Position numbers and translations under genes: made by a program
Shown: positions 1 to 7,119 of the stretch, piece after piece
Position numbering within the stretch: the first letter of the stretch is position 1
How the letters are laid out: each line of letters starts with the position of its first letter
Notes under the pieces: model-generated
What the model was told of the DNA's origin: nothing
The model's input: the letters and a program-made list of their open reading frames with translations, nothing else
Database searches by the model: none
Source of the DNA: an uncultured Bacilli bacterium
GTDB lineage: Bacteria > Bacillota_I > Bacilli_A > RF39 > UBA660
Reading direction: 5' to 3'
DNA length: 13,769 nucleotides
Assembly (NCBI GenBank): GCA_934130215.1
Contig: CAKOXR010000023.1
Coordinates: forward strand, 1-13,769

Positions 1-858
1 AGTATAATCCTTATTAGTATCAGCTTTATAAAATTTAACAACCTCACTTGATTCTGAATCCATATCGAAAGTAATGCTATTTATATAATCATAACCATCT
101 ATATTTATAGTTGTATAATTTAACTTTCTTAAATAAATACTATTAGTCATATCTAATATTACTTTATTTGGATCAAATGTTAAAGTAATACGAGCTGATA
201 AACATTTGGCTTTATTTTCGTTTGAAAGATCTATATATGTTAATCTATCAATTCGATCATTTACAGAATAATTATCAAATGCTTCTTTAACTAAATAAAA
301 ATCTTTAGTATTTGTTATATTAAAATTTAAATATGCTCTAGATGTTTTATCATCAATTTTATAATATAAACCACTTTTTCCAACTTTTAAAATAAACCTT
401 GCACTAATTGTTTTCTTATAAGGACTTGTACTTTTAACAGTTATTTCCATAAAAGCTTCATCACCATCATTAAATACTGTATTTGGAGTTATAATTGCAT
501 TAAATGAATTAGTTTGAATATCTTTATAAAGAATTCCTCCTGTACTATTTGTTTCGCATATTATATTATTTGAACAAACATAACTTATTTCATATGATAT
601 ATCACTATTTGCATGAACTAAATTATTTTTCCTATTATTTAAATTTATTGTTATTGGATAAGGATCAACAGCAGACCAATTATCAACTTGATAAATTGCT
701 CTATTAACAGTTAATTTATCACTATTAAAATAAAAACTTTTAGTAGCAAGATATGAATCTCTTAGACCATTATAAATATATCTTCCATAAGTTAATAAAA
801 TTGTACAACTAATTATTAGTAAACATACTATAATATAAACAATTTTCCTTTTTTTCAT
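1..858 (-). CDS. Secreted or surface-anchored protein, 3' part beyond the window (hypothetical)
   Basis: An open frame of 286 codons from an ATG at 858 runs off the left edge still in frame, so the C-terminus is missing. I do not recognise a named family. Residues 1-5 are basic (MKKRK) and about 6-23 are hydrophobic, followed by TYGRY. This layout resembles the N-termini of TasA/camelysin-type proteins processed by SipW-like signal peptidases. IISC at 15-18 could be read as a lipobox, but the hydrophobic stretch continues past it. The rest is polar, rich in Asn, Thr, Ser and Tyr, with alternating hydrophobics typical of beta-sandwich extracellular domains. Two Cys (near 90 and 97) could form a disulphide. 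The start overlaps the upstream gene's stop as ATGA, so the two are translationally coupled. Inference: exported protein made with its own signal-peptidase-like partner. The reading frame is secure; the function is unknown. Confidence 0.75.
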   Translation of the reverse strand, partial: MKKRKIVYIIVCLLIISCTILLTYGRYIYNGLRDSYLATKSFYFNSDKLTVNRAIYQVDNWSAVDPYPITINLNNRKNNLVHANSDISYEISYVCSNNIICETNSTGGILYKDIQTNSFNAIITPNTVFNDGDEAFMEITVKSTSPYKKTISARFILKVGKSGLYYKIDDKTSRAYLNFNITNTKDFYLVKEAFDNYSVNDRIDRLTYIDLSNENKAKCLSARITLTFDPNKVILDMTNSIYLRKLNYTTINIDGYDYINSITFDMDSESSEVVKFYKADTNKDYT

Positions 859-1334
859 TTTTTCACAATCTCTTTTTTTATTTCATATAATTCATATATA
901 AAAGCTCCAAACATTGGAAAAATTACTATAAATAAATATCCATAAGTGGATAATAATAAATTATGAATTTTACCAAAATAATGAATAGATTTTGTATTTT
1001 TTTGATTACCAAGTATTTCATCTTTTGTAATAATTTTATTATTTTCTAAAACATAATTATTGTTTTCAATCTTTTTTATAGAACTAACTTTTATATTAAC
1101 TTTTGAACCATATAATTCATAGTATATTATATTATCATTTATATTGATTTCTTTATTTTTTTTAATTATTAATAAATCACTTTTTTTGTATAATGAATCT
1201 TCCGATGGTGTTGTTATATAGTTCTTTTTGTATTCGATAATGTTATAATCATTATAAGACAATAATTCATTAGTTACTATAATAGAAACTAAAAAATAAA
1301 GTACAAATAAAACTATTACTATTTTCTTTTTCAT
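855..1334 (-). CDS. Signal peptidase I-like (SipW-type) membrane protein, probably catalytically degenerate
   Basis: This 159-residue protein has a membrane segment at about 4-22, an extracellular part, and a second segment at about 127-147 followed by a basic tail. That is the two-helix layout of SipW/archaeal-type signal peptidases (S26B). TPSEDSLYKKSDLLIIKK (42-59) aligns with the catalytic box SGSMEPTIKKGDLVIVKK, placing Ser44 at the nucleophile position although the surrounding motif has decayed. The usual THRVVEI, whose His is catalytic in this class, is replaced by NIKVSSI (80-86), with Ile81 in place of His. KIITKDEILG (100-109) matches the region before the final helix. The start has a strong AAAGGTGAT site and its own promoter. 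The stop overlaps the start of the putative surface protein. It may be an inactive scaffold, chaperone or divergent protease for that neighbour. The family call rests on motif alignment by eye. Confidence 0.5.
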   Translation of the reverse strand: MKKKIVIVLFVLYFLVSIIVTNELLSYNDYNIIEYKKNYITTPSEDSLYKKSDLLIIKKNKEININDNIIYYELYGSKVNIKVSSIKKIENNNYVLENNKIITKDEILGNQKNTKSIHYFGKIHNLLLSTYGYLFIVIFPMFGAFIYELYEIKKEIVKK

Positions 1335-1349
1335 ATCATCACCTTTATA

Positions 1350-1379
1350 AGTATATCATAAATTGGAGATTTATGTAAA
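1350..1379 (-). promoter_or_regulatory. Promoter of the signal-peptidase-like / surface-protein pair
   Basis: Read on the minus strand: -35 TTTACA (1379-1374), 18-bp spacer, -10 TATACT (1355-1350) with the extended element TG one base upstream. It lies between the whiA terminator and the AAAGGTGAT ribosome site, so this pair is a separate transcription unit. Matches a SigA-type consensus by eye. Confidence 0.7.
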
Positions 1380-1392
1380 TGATATTTAATAT

Positions 1393-1418
1393 AAAAAAAC
1401 AACCTTTATTGGTTGCTT
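1393..1418 (-). terminator. Intrinsic terminator of the uvrB-lgt-trxB-whiA unit
   Basis: On the minus strand the arms AAGCAACC and GGTTGTTT can pair (five perfect bases CAACC/GGTTG extended by one G-U and two A-U pairs) around the loop AATAAA, followed by a run of seven T. The whiA stop codon TAA (1408-1406) is inside the loop. Confidence 0.7.
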
Positions 1419-2314
1419 ATTTTTTGACTTAATTCTTTTATTTTTCTTAATCTATGATAAATACCAGATTTTGATAATTTAGTATTTGTTTCTATACTTA
1501 TTATTTCACTTAGTTCTTGTAATGAACTTTCAGGATATTTTAAACGAAAAGATGCAATTAATTGATCTTTTTCATCTAATAAATCAAACATATCTCTTTC
1601 TTTTAAGTTTTCAATTATCTTTATTTCATTTTGAGCAGATTGAATCATTTTTTCAACATTTGCTTGTTCACAATTATTTAACCTATTAGTCATATTTTTA
1701 TGATCACGATATATTCTTATATCTTCATAATAAAGTAATGCATTTGTTGCATTTATTAATCTTAAAAAATCACTTATTTTTTCTGATAATTTTATATATA
1801 CCATATATCTATTTTCTCTTTTTAAGATTTTACTTCCTAAATTATAATTATTTAATAAATTATTTATTAAATTTGCTGTTTCAATATTTGAAACTAAAAA
1901 TTCTAAATGGTATCTTGATTTTTTAGGATCATTTATACTACCACAACCTAGAAAAATTCCTCTTAAATATGCTCTTTGAGTTTCTTCATCATCATAAATA
2001 TAATTACTTGTTATATTATTATTTATACCTAATACCTCTAATATATATTGTATATTTTTAGTTATTTCTAAAATATAAAGATATTTTTTTTTAAAATTAA
2101 ATCCTTTTCTGACTGTTATTTTTACATTAATATCAAATAATTGTTTAATTGTATAAAATATTTTACGAGCAACTGATGCATTTTCGGTTGTTATTTTTAT
2201 TGTTTCATCTATTTCTGATGTTGTTATAATAAGAGCAGATAATTCTGCTATATCTTCTGCTTTAGTAAAAGATAATTTACTTACTTCATTTTTTACTTCT
2301 GATGTAAATGACAT
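1406..2314 (-). CDS. whiA: WhiA, DNA-binding sporulation/division regulator family
   Basis: The 302-residue protein has the WhiA layout. An N-terminal half derived from a LAGLIDADG endonuclease includes AYLRGIFLGCGSINDPKKSR (115-134) followed by YHLEF. A C-terminal helix-turn-helix ends in SKSGIYHRLRKI (281-292), the most conserved WhiA segment. Length is close to the usual 310-316. In Bacillus, WhiA binds DNA and influences cell division and chromosome segregation; the nuclease activity is lost in the family, so a regulatory or structural role is expected here. Its ATG lies one base after the trxB stop, and its AGGAG ribosome site is inside the end of trxB, which indicates translational coupling. 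The usual upstream partners rapZ and yvcK are absent here; trxB takes their place. Last gene of its operon. Confidence 0.95.
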   Translation of the reverse strand: MSFTSEVKNEVSKLSFTKAEDIAELSALIITTSEIDETIKITTENASVARKIFYTIKQLFDINVKITVRKGFNFKKKYLYILEITKNIQYILEVLGINNNITSNYIYDDEETQRAYLRGIFLGCGSINDPKKSRYHLEFLVSNIETANLINNLLNNYNLGSKILKRENRYMVYIKLSEKISDFLRLINATNALLYYEDIRIYRDHKNMTNRLNNCEQANVEKMIQSAQNEIKIIENLKERDMFDLLDEKDQLIASFRLKYPESSLQELSEIISIETNTKLSKSGIYHRLRKIKELSQKISNQ

Positions 2315-2315
2315 T

Positions 2316-3191
2316 TTAACTCCTATTAATTATACTAGTTGCAGCTATTGTTCCATCTGATGCTGCTGTTGTTAACTGATAAACATCTTTTTTAATACAA
2401 TCACCACAAGCATAAATTCCTTTTATATTTGTTTCCATTTTATTATTAACTACAATATAACCATTATCAGTATTTAATTTATCAATTTTTATTATAGATG
2501 GTACTTGTCCTATTGCAACAAATAATGCTTTAACATTATACTTATTATTTAAAGTTTCAATACTTTCTAAATGATTATTAATTTGATTTAATTTTTTTAT
2601 TATTTCATTCGGTATTATAGTTACATTAGATTTTTGTTTTAATTCATTTATTAAATAATCTTCTGCTTTAAAGTTATTATTTCGATGAATCAAATATACT
2701 TTAGAACATATATTAGATAAATAAAGTGCTTCTTCAAATGCAGTATTACCTCCACCTACTACTGCAACATTTTCGTTTTTAAACAAATTTCCATCACATG
2801 ATGCACAGAAAGAAATACCTTTACCAATTAAATCATTTTCATTTTCTAAACCTAATATTCTAGGTTTTCTACCTGTTGCTATTATTATATTTTCTGTTTT
2901 ATATTTATTTTTATCAGTTATAACTTCTAAATTATTAATTTCTAATACTTCTTCTTTTTTTATTTCAATATCTAAATTAGTTATTTGATCTATTATTTTT
3001 CTAATTAAACTAAATCCATCTATATCTAAAAATCCTGGATAATTTTTGATACTATTTGTTTTTAATATTTGACCTCCTGGTATGCTTTTTTCAATAATAA
3101 CAACATTTTTACCTGCTCTTTTTAAATAAAGTGCTGCTGTTAAACCTGATATTCCTGCTCCGATTACTATACAATCAAAATTTGATTTCAC
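2316..3191 (-). CDS. trxB: Thioredoxin-disulfide reductase (TrxB), GTG start
   Basis: A flavoprotein that passes electrons from NAD(P)H through FAD to thioredoxin in the cytoplasm. Numbered from GTG: FAD-binding GAGISG at 11-16, redox pair CASC at 129-132, nucleotide-binding GGGNTA at 146-151, and C-terminal GIYACGDC around 258-265. The 291 residues are slightly short for the family (about 310). I choose the GTG at 3191-3189 because AAGGAGG sits nine bases upstream and the family N-terminus begins only a few residues before the GAGISG loop. An in-frame ATG at 3221 would add ten residues, has no ribosome site and overlaps lgt more. From the GTG the overlap with lgt is 17 bp. The NADPH 2'-phosphate motif HRRxxxR is changed to HRNNNFK, so cofactor preference may differ. 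The active-site CASC replaces the common CATC, a minor variant. Confidence 0.93.
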   Translation of the reverse strand: MKSNFDCIVIGAGISGLTAALYLKRAGKNVVIIEKSIPGGQILKTNSIKNYPGFLDIDGFSLIRKIIDQITNLDIEIKKEEVLEINNLEVITDKNKYKTENIIIATGRKPRILGLENENDLIGKGISFCASCDGNLFKNENVAVVGGGNTAFEEALYLSNICSKVYLIHRNNNFKAEDYLINELKQKSNVTIIPNEIIKKLNQINNHLESIETLNNKYNVKALFVAIGQVPSIIKIDKLNTDNGYIVVNNKMETNIKGIYACGDCIKKDVYQLTTAASDGTIAATSIINRS

Positions 3192-3987
3192 CTGATCTTG
3201 CCTCCTTATATAAATTATCAAATCTAGGTAATTTTTTTGATTTAATTATAATTATTAGTCCTATTATTATCATTATTATTGATACTATTTGTGCTATTTT
3301 AAATGGTCCAAACATTAATGCATCTTGTCTTAAAATTTCAATTAAAAATCTAACTATTCCATACCATACTAAATATGTACCAGTTATTTGTCCAACTTTA
3401 GTGTATTTTTGTCTTCTTAATACTAATAAAATTATTAAACCTATTAAATTAAGTAATGATTCATATAAAAATGTTGGATGATAATAAATACCGTTTATTT
3501 TCATTCCATTTATTATAAATTCTGGAATAAATAAAGATTTAAGGGTTTGATATGTTGTTATAGGTCCATAAGCTTCTTGATTCATAAAATTACCCCATCT
3601 ACCTATTATTTGACCTAATAAAAGACCTACTACTATAATATCAAGTAATAATAATTCATTTACTTTATATTTTTTTGTATAAAAAGTTATAAATAATAAT
3701 CCTCCAATTATTCCACCATGTATTGCTAATCCACCTTCCCATATTTTAAATATTCCAAGTAAATCATTTTGATATTCATTAAAATTAAAAGCAACATAAT
3801 AAAGTCTTGCTCCTATGATTGCAAATATAATAGTATAGAAAAATAAATTGTTTAAAAAATCTTCATCAAATCCTTTTCTTTTTGCTTCTTTTAATATCAA
3901 ATAAGCTGATAATGTTATTGCAATTAACATTATTATAGAATACCATCTGATTTCTATAAATCCTAAATCTAGTAATACCTTATTCAT
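3175..3987 (-). CDS. lgt: Phosphatidylglycerol-prolipoprotein diacylglyceryl transferase (Lgt)
   Basis: This membrane enzyme transfers diacylglycerol from phosphatidylglycerol to the lipobox Cys of prolipoproteins, the first step of lipoprotein maturation. The 270 residues match family length and contain about seven hydrophobic segments. The Lgt signature is GRWGNFMNQEAYG (129-141); the conserved His is in LAIHGG (His90). YHPTFLYES (169-177) and the late R-x3-E-x2-LR-x-D region (Arg213 to Asp222) are also present. The start ATG has a GAAAGGAA site a little far upstream (about 12 bases). It follows uvrB by 45 bp and overlaps trxB. At least one lipoprotein substrate is encoded nearby (6540-7019). 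Besides read-through from uvrB, an extended -10 element in the gap may give it its own promoter. The Bacillus neighbour hprK is absent. Confidence 0.96.
   Translation of the reverse strand: MNKVLLDLGFIEIRWYSIIMLIAITLSAYLILKEAKRKGFDEDFLNNLFFYTIIFAIIGARLYYVAFNFNEYQNDLLGIFKIWEGGLAIHGGIIGGLLFITFYTKKYKVNELLLLDIIVVGLLLGQIIGRWGNFMNQEAYGPITTYQTLKSLFIPEFIINGMKINGIYYHPTFLYESLLNLIGLIILLVLRRQKYTKVGQITGTYLVWYGIVRFLIEILRQDALMFGPFKIAQIVSIIMIIIGLIIIIKSKKLPRFDNLYKEARSGEIKF
3201..3207 (-). promoter_or_regulatory. Ribosome binding site that sets the trxB start
   Basis: AAGGAGG on the minus strand, inside the 3' end of lgt and nine bases before the GTG at 3191. It is one of the best ribosome sites in the window, and no comparable site precedes the in-frame ATG at 3221. 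Confidence 0.8.
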
Positions 3988-4015
3988 ATTTAATAACCAT
4001 TCCTTTCTATTATTA

Positions 4016-4024
4016 ATTATAACA
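4016..4024 (-). promoter_or_regulatory. Possible internal promoter for lgt (extended -10)
   Basis: The minus strand reads TGTTATAAT in the uvrB-lgt gap, a perfect -10 hexamer with an upstream TG. No convincing -35 is present 17 bp upstream in the A-rich end of uvrB. In such AT-rich DNA, chance matches are likely. Confidence 0.35.
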
Positions 4025-4032
4025 TAATTATT

Positions 4033-5982
4033 TTAATTTTTTTTATTTTTTAGTTCAAATAAAATATCTCTTAATTCTGTTGCTTTTTCAAAATCAAGAT
4101 TTTTAGCAGCTTCTTGCATTTCTTTTTCTATTTTAACTATCATTTGTTCTTTTTCTTTAATAGTCAATTTTGTTTCTTTTTTAGTTTCTTCTATATTGCT
4201 TATTACATCTCTAATTTCTTTTATTATTGTTTTTGGAATTATATTATGTTCTTTGTTATATTCTTCTTGAATTTTTCTTCTTCTTTCAGTTTCTTTGATT
4301 GCTATTTCCATTGATTCACTTACTACATCAGCATACATTATTACTTTACCATTTGCATTTCTTGCTGCTCGACCTATTGTTTGAATTAAACTTCTTTCAC
4401 TTCTTAAAAAACCTTGTTTATCAGCATCGAGAATTGCAACTAAACTTACTTCTGGAATATCTAGTCCTTCTCTAAGTAGATTAATACCTACTAGTACATC
4501 ATATTTTTTTAATCTTAGATCTCTTATTATTTTTAGACGATCTAGTGTTTTTACTTCACTATGAAGATATGCAACTTTTATTCCTACTTTATTTAAATAT
4601 TTTGTTAGTTCTTCTGCCATTCTTATTGTTAATGTAGTTATTAATACTCTTTCATTTTGATTTATTCTTATATTTATTTCATTAATTAAATCATCTATTT
4701 GATTTTTAGATGGTCTTACTTCTATTATTGGATCTAAAAGACCAGTTGGTCTTATTATTTGTTCAATTATATTATTATTTGATTCTTTTATTTCATATTC
4801 TGCTGGTGTTGCAGATAAATATATAACTTTATCAAGTTTACTTCTAAATTCATCAAAAGTTAATGGTCTATTATCTTTCGCTGATGGAAGACGAAAGCCA
4901 TAATCTACAAGAACTTGTTTTCTTGCTTGATCTCCATTATACATTGCTTTTACTTGAGGAATTGTTACATGGGATTCATCTATTACAAGTAAAAAATCTT
5001 TTTTAAAAAAATCTAATAAAGTTGTAGGTGTTTCCCCTGCTTCTTTAAGTGCTAGGTGTCTTGAATAATTTTCAATTCCATGACAAAAACCAGTTTCTTG
5101 CATCATTTCTAGGTCATAATTTGTTCTTTCTTTTAATCTTTGATATTCCAATAATTTATTATTATTTTTAAAATATTCAAGTCGTTCTTCTAGTTCTTTT
5201 TCAATATTTGTTATTGCTTTTTTTAATTTTTCTTCACTTGTTACAAAATGACTTGCTGGAAATAAAGATATTGTTTTTTTGTTTTCTTTTATTGAACTTG
5301 TTACTATATCGTAGATTGCTATTCTATCAATAGTATCTCCAAAAAATTCTATTCTAACACCTTCAGTATGTTGGTTTACTGGTATTATTTCAACAATATC
5401 ACCTTTTACTCTAAATGTTCCTCTTTTAGGATCAATATCATTTCTTTCATATAACATTTCTACTAATTTTTCTAGTAATTCATTTCTATCTATTTGTTCA
5501 CCTACAGCAAGTGTTAACATTTTGTTTTGGTATTCTTCTATTTCACCTATTCCATAAATACACGATACTGAAGCTACTACTATTGTATTTTTATATTTTA
5601 AGAGTGCTGATGTTGCATAGTGTCTTAATTCATCTATCTCATCATTTATTGAGGCATCTTTTTCAATATATGTATCAGAAGATGGTACATATGCTTCTGG
5701 TTGATAGTAATCATAATATGAAACAAAATAACATACATGATCATTTGGAAATAGTTCTTTTAATTCTGAATAAAGTTGTCCCGCTAATGTTTTATTGTGT
5801 GCTAGTACTAATGTTGGTTTATCAATTTCTTTTATTACATTTGCGATCGTAAATGTTTTTCCAGTTCCTGTTGCACCTAGTAATACTTGATTTTTCTTTC
5901 CTTCTTTGATTCCTTTTACTAATTCACTTATTGCTTTTGTTTGATCTCCCGCAGGTTTATATTTTGATACTAAATTATACAT
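4033..5982 (-). CDS. uvrB: Excinuclease ABC subunit B (UvrB)
   Basis: The damage-verification helicase-like subunit of nucleotide excision repair, loaded by UvrA and partner of UvrC. The 649 residues are near full length (about 660). Visible motifs: Walker A GATGTGKT (36-43); the DNA-clamping beta-hairpin region starting YYDYYQPEAYVPSSDTY (89-105); Walker B-like DESH (335-338); SATPAEYE (390-397); helicase motif V REGLDIP (504-510); motif VI QTIGRAARN (534-542); and the C-terminal UVR domain (about 612-648), which contacts UvrC. AAAGGAGG lies a few bases upstream of the ATG. Its usual neighbour uvrA is not downstream; lgt follows instead. A promoter with an overlapping inverted repeat lies directly upstream, so it probably heads the uvrB-lgt-trxB-whiA unit. 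No LexA/DinR box of the GAAC-N4-GTTC type is present. Confidence 0.97.
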   Translation of the reverse strand: MYNLVSKYKPAGDQTKAISELVKGIKEGKKNQVLLGATGTGKTFTIANVIKEIDKPTLVLAHNKTLAGQLYSELKELFPNDHVCYFVSYYDYYQPEAYVPSSDTYIEKDASINDEIDELRHYATSALLKYKNTIVVASVSCIYGIGEIEEYQNKMLTLAVGEQIDRNELLEKLVEMLYERNDIDPKRGTFRVKGDIVEIIPVNQHTEGVRIEFFGDTIDRIAIYDIVTSSIKENKKTISLFPASHFVTSEEKLKKAITNIEKELEERLEYFKNNNKLLEYQRLKERTNYDLEMMQETGFCHGIENYSRHLALKEAGETPTTLLDFFKKDFLLVIDESHVTIPQVKAMYNGDQARKQVLVDYGFRLPSAKDNRPLTFDEFRSKLDKVIYLSATPAEYEIKESNNNIIEQIIRPTGLLDPIIEVRPSKNQIDDLINEINIRINQNERVLITTLTIRMAEELTKYLNKVGIKVAYLHSEVKTLDRLKIIRDLRLKKYDVLVGINLLREGLDIPEVSLVAILDADKQGFLRSERSLIQTIGRAARNANGKVIMYADVVSESMEIAIKETERRRKIQEEYNKEHNIIPKTIIKEIRDVISNIEETKKETKLTIKEKEQMIVKIEKEMQEAAKNLDFEKATELRDILFELKNKKN

Positions 5983-6001
5983 ACTTGCCTCCTTTTTTTA
6001 T

Positions 6002-6030
6002 ATTGTATCATTGTTTATTATTTTAAACAA
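6002..6030 (-). promoter_or_regulatory. Probable uvrB promoter
   Basis: On the minus strand: TTGTTT (6030-6025), 17-bp spacer, TACAAT (6007-6002), then AAAGGAGG and the uvrB ATG. The -10 is good and the -35 is moderate. The spacer and -35 lie within the inverted repeat at 6009-6032. Confidence 0.55.
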
Positions 6031-6032
6031 TG
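6009..6032. repeat. Perfect inverted repeat over the uvrB promoter, candidate operator
   Basis: Arms CATTGTTTA (6009-6017) and TAAACAATG (6024-6032) are perfect complements around six bases. No T-run follows on either strand, which argues against a terminator. It covers the putative -35 and spacer and stops one base short of the -10, the classic place for a repressor site. The cognate protein is unknown. Confidence 0.5.
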
Positions 6033-6058
6033 AAAAGAAAAGGTTATTTTTCCTTTTC
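6033..6058 (-). terminator. Weak terminator after the DUF1003 gene
   Basis: On the minus strand GAAAAGG (6058-6052) pairs with CCTTTTC (6043-6037) around an eight-base loop that begins upstream of and includes the stop TAA (6046-6044). Only four T follow, so termination may be partial. Confidence 0.4.
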
Positions 6059-6538
6059 TATATATTTTATTATTTTATTTTGATTAGAAATTATTTTATC
6101 CATTTTATTATGTAATTCTTCTAGTATTAATTCACTTTTAAGGTCTGTTCTATAATCATTTTGTGATCTTAAAGATTCCTTTTTTGCTGCTCTATTTTGA
6201 CTCATCATTATTATTGGAGCTTGAAGTGCCGCTACACATGATAATACTAAATTTAATAATATAAATGGATATGGATCAATACTTTTTAATATAAATGTAT
6301 TTAATATTATCCATAATGTTAAAAATAAAGAGAATGTTATAATAAATGGCCAACTTCCTGCAATTTGTGTTAATTTATCTGCTATTTTATCTCCTATTTT
6401 TTCTTTTTCTTTCTCTTTTTTATCAATATCAACTGCTATTGGTTTATTTATTAATAAATCAATTAATTCTTCTTCATTTTCATTTTCTATATTTTGATTT
6501 AATAACATTTTTACTATTTCTGTTTTTTTCTTTTCCAT
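6044..6538 (-). CDS. DUF1003 family membrane protein
   Basis: A membrane protein of the DUF1003 family, whose function is not established. Starting at the ATG at 6538 it has 164 residues: a charged N-terminal part, two membrane helices (about 65-85 and 90-112) separated by a short loop with DPYPF, then the family motif NRAAKKESLRSQNDYRTDLK (115-134) and a coiled-coil-like cytoplasmic tail. Family hallmarks seen are W-PFIITF, the DPYPF-LLN-LS turn and the Q-RAA-KES-DYR-DLK stretch. I prefer the ATG at 6538 because it lies one base after the stop of the lipoprotein gene and has AAAGAAAG upstream. Starts at 6574 or 6562 would overlap the lipoprotein and lack well-spaced ribosome sites. It is co-transcribed with the lipoprotein, so the pair may act at the envelope; that is inference. 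Confidence 0.85.
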   Translation of the reverse strand: MEKKKTEIVKMLLNQNIENENEEELIDLLINKPIAVDIDKKEKEKEKIGDKIADKLTQIAGSWPFIITFSLFLTLWIILNTFILKSIDPYPFILLNLVLSCVAALQAPIIMMSQNRAAKKESLRSQNDYRTDLKSELILEELHNKMDKIISNQNKIIKYIEKEK

Positions 6539-6539
6539 A

Positions 6540-7019
6540 TTATCTTTCTTTACAACTTCCATTTCCTTCTTCATTTGCAGATAAAATTATATCATCTTTA
6601 GTTACATTTTGTAATAAATTTTTATTATTAGTTGAATTTAAATTTAATTCTGCTGTTATTGTTATTATATTATTATCTAAATTTACTATACATGTCTTAT
6701 AATCTTCCGATATATATTTACATCCATTTTCATAAAATTGTTTTTGTTTTTCTAAATCAGTTTCAATTAAATATTCTATTTTTTGCTTTTCAATTACTCT
6801 ATTTAATCCTTTTCCACTAGATTTTAAATAATATTCTTTTGTTTTTAATATATTTGCTCCAGTTTCGTTTGGATTCTTACCCACTTCCTTATTTGGATCA
6901 ATTAAATGTTCAACAAAATATCTTGTAAAAGTCTCTTCTTTTGAACATATAATTACAGTTTTATTATTATTACAGCCTGTTAATAGTATAATAATTAAAA
7001 AAATAAATAATTTTTTCAT
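6540..7019 (-). CDS. Small lipoprotein of unknown function
   Basis: A 159-residue protein with a clear lipoprotein signal: MKK, hydrophobic residues 4-13, and lipobox LTGC with Cys16 as the lipidated residue. Mature Lgt substrate on the outer face of the membrane. The rest is polar with four further Cys (25, 100, 110, 156) that could form disulphides. I do not recognise a family. It begins with a strong GGGAGG site and a consensus-like promoter. The reading frame ends one base before the preferred start of the DUF1003 gene, so the two form one unit. The last residues (from SANEEGNGSCKER) lie over alternative starts of the next gene. Confidence 0.8.
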   Translation of the reverse strand: MKKLFIFLIIILLTGCNNNKTVIICSKEETFTRYFVEHLIDPNKEVGKNPNETGANILKTKEYYLKSSGKGLNRVIEKQKIEYLIETDLEKQKQFYENGCKYISEDYKTCIVNLDNNIITITAELNLNSTNNKNLLQNVTKDDIILSANEEGNGSCKER

Positions 7020-7037
7020 TTGTTCCTCCCAGTTTCG

Positions 7038-7066
7038 AGTATACTATATTTTTTTAAATTTTTCAA
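7038..7066 (-). promoter_or_regulatory. Promoter of the lipoprotein-DUF1003 unit
   Basis: On the minus strand: TTGAAA (7066-7061), 17-bp spacer, TATACT (7043-7038), followed within a few bases by GGGAGG (7030-7025) and the ATG at 7019. Spacing and both hexamers fit a housekeeping sigma factor. Confidence 0.75.
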
Positions 7067-7106
7067 TTATTTTAATATAAGTATATATTAAAATCATATA
7101 TTATAT

Positions 7107-7119
7107 AGGTGATATTATT
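7107..7119 (+). promoter_or_regulatory. Ribosome site and non-canonical ATT start
   Basis: AGGTGAT (7107-7113) extends the anti-Shine-Dalgarno match. The ATT at 7117 sits seven bases after AGG, exactly the spacing seen in AAAGGTGATGAT-ATG of the gene at 855-1334. No ATG, GTG or TTG occurs in this frame anywhere between the upstream stop (7078) and the end of the gene. Confidence 0.55.

Noticed and set aside
943..952. DnaA-box-like TTATCCACTT on the minus strand
   Set aside because: A single imperfect copy inside a coding sequence with no cluster or AT-rich unwinding element; no sign of oriC in the window.
3192..3221. Upstream ATG at 3221 as trxB start, adding ten residues
   Set aside because: No ribosome site precedes it, it increases overlap with lgt, and a strong AAGGAGG is correctly spaced from the GTG at 3191.
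6539..6574. Longer N-terminus of the DUF1003 protein from 6574 or 6562
   Set aside because: Would overlap the lipoprotein gene by up to 35 bp without a well-spaced ribosome site. The ATG at 6538 directly follows that gene's stop.
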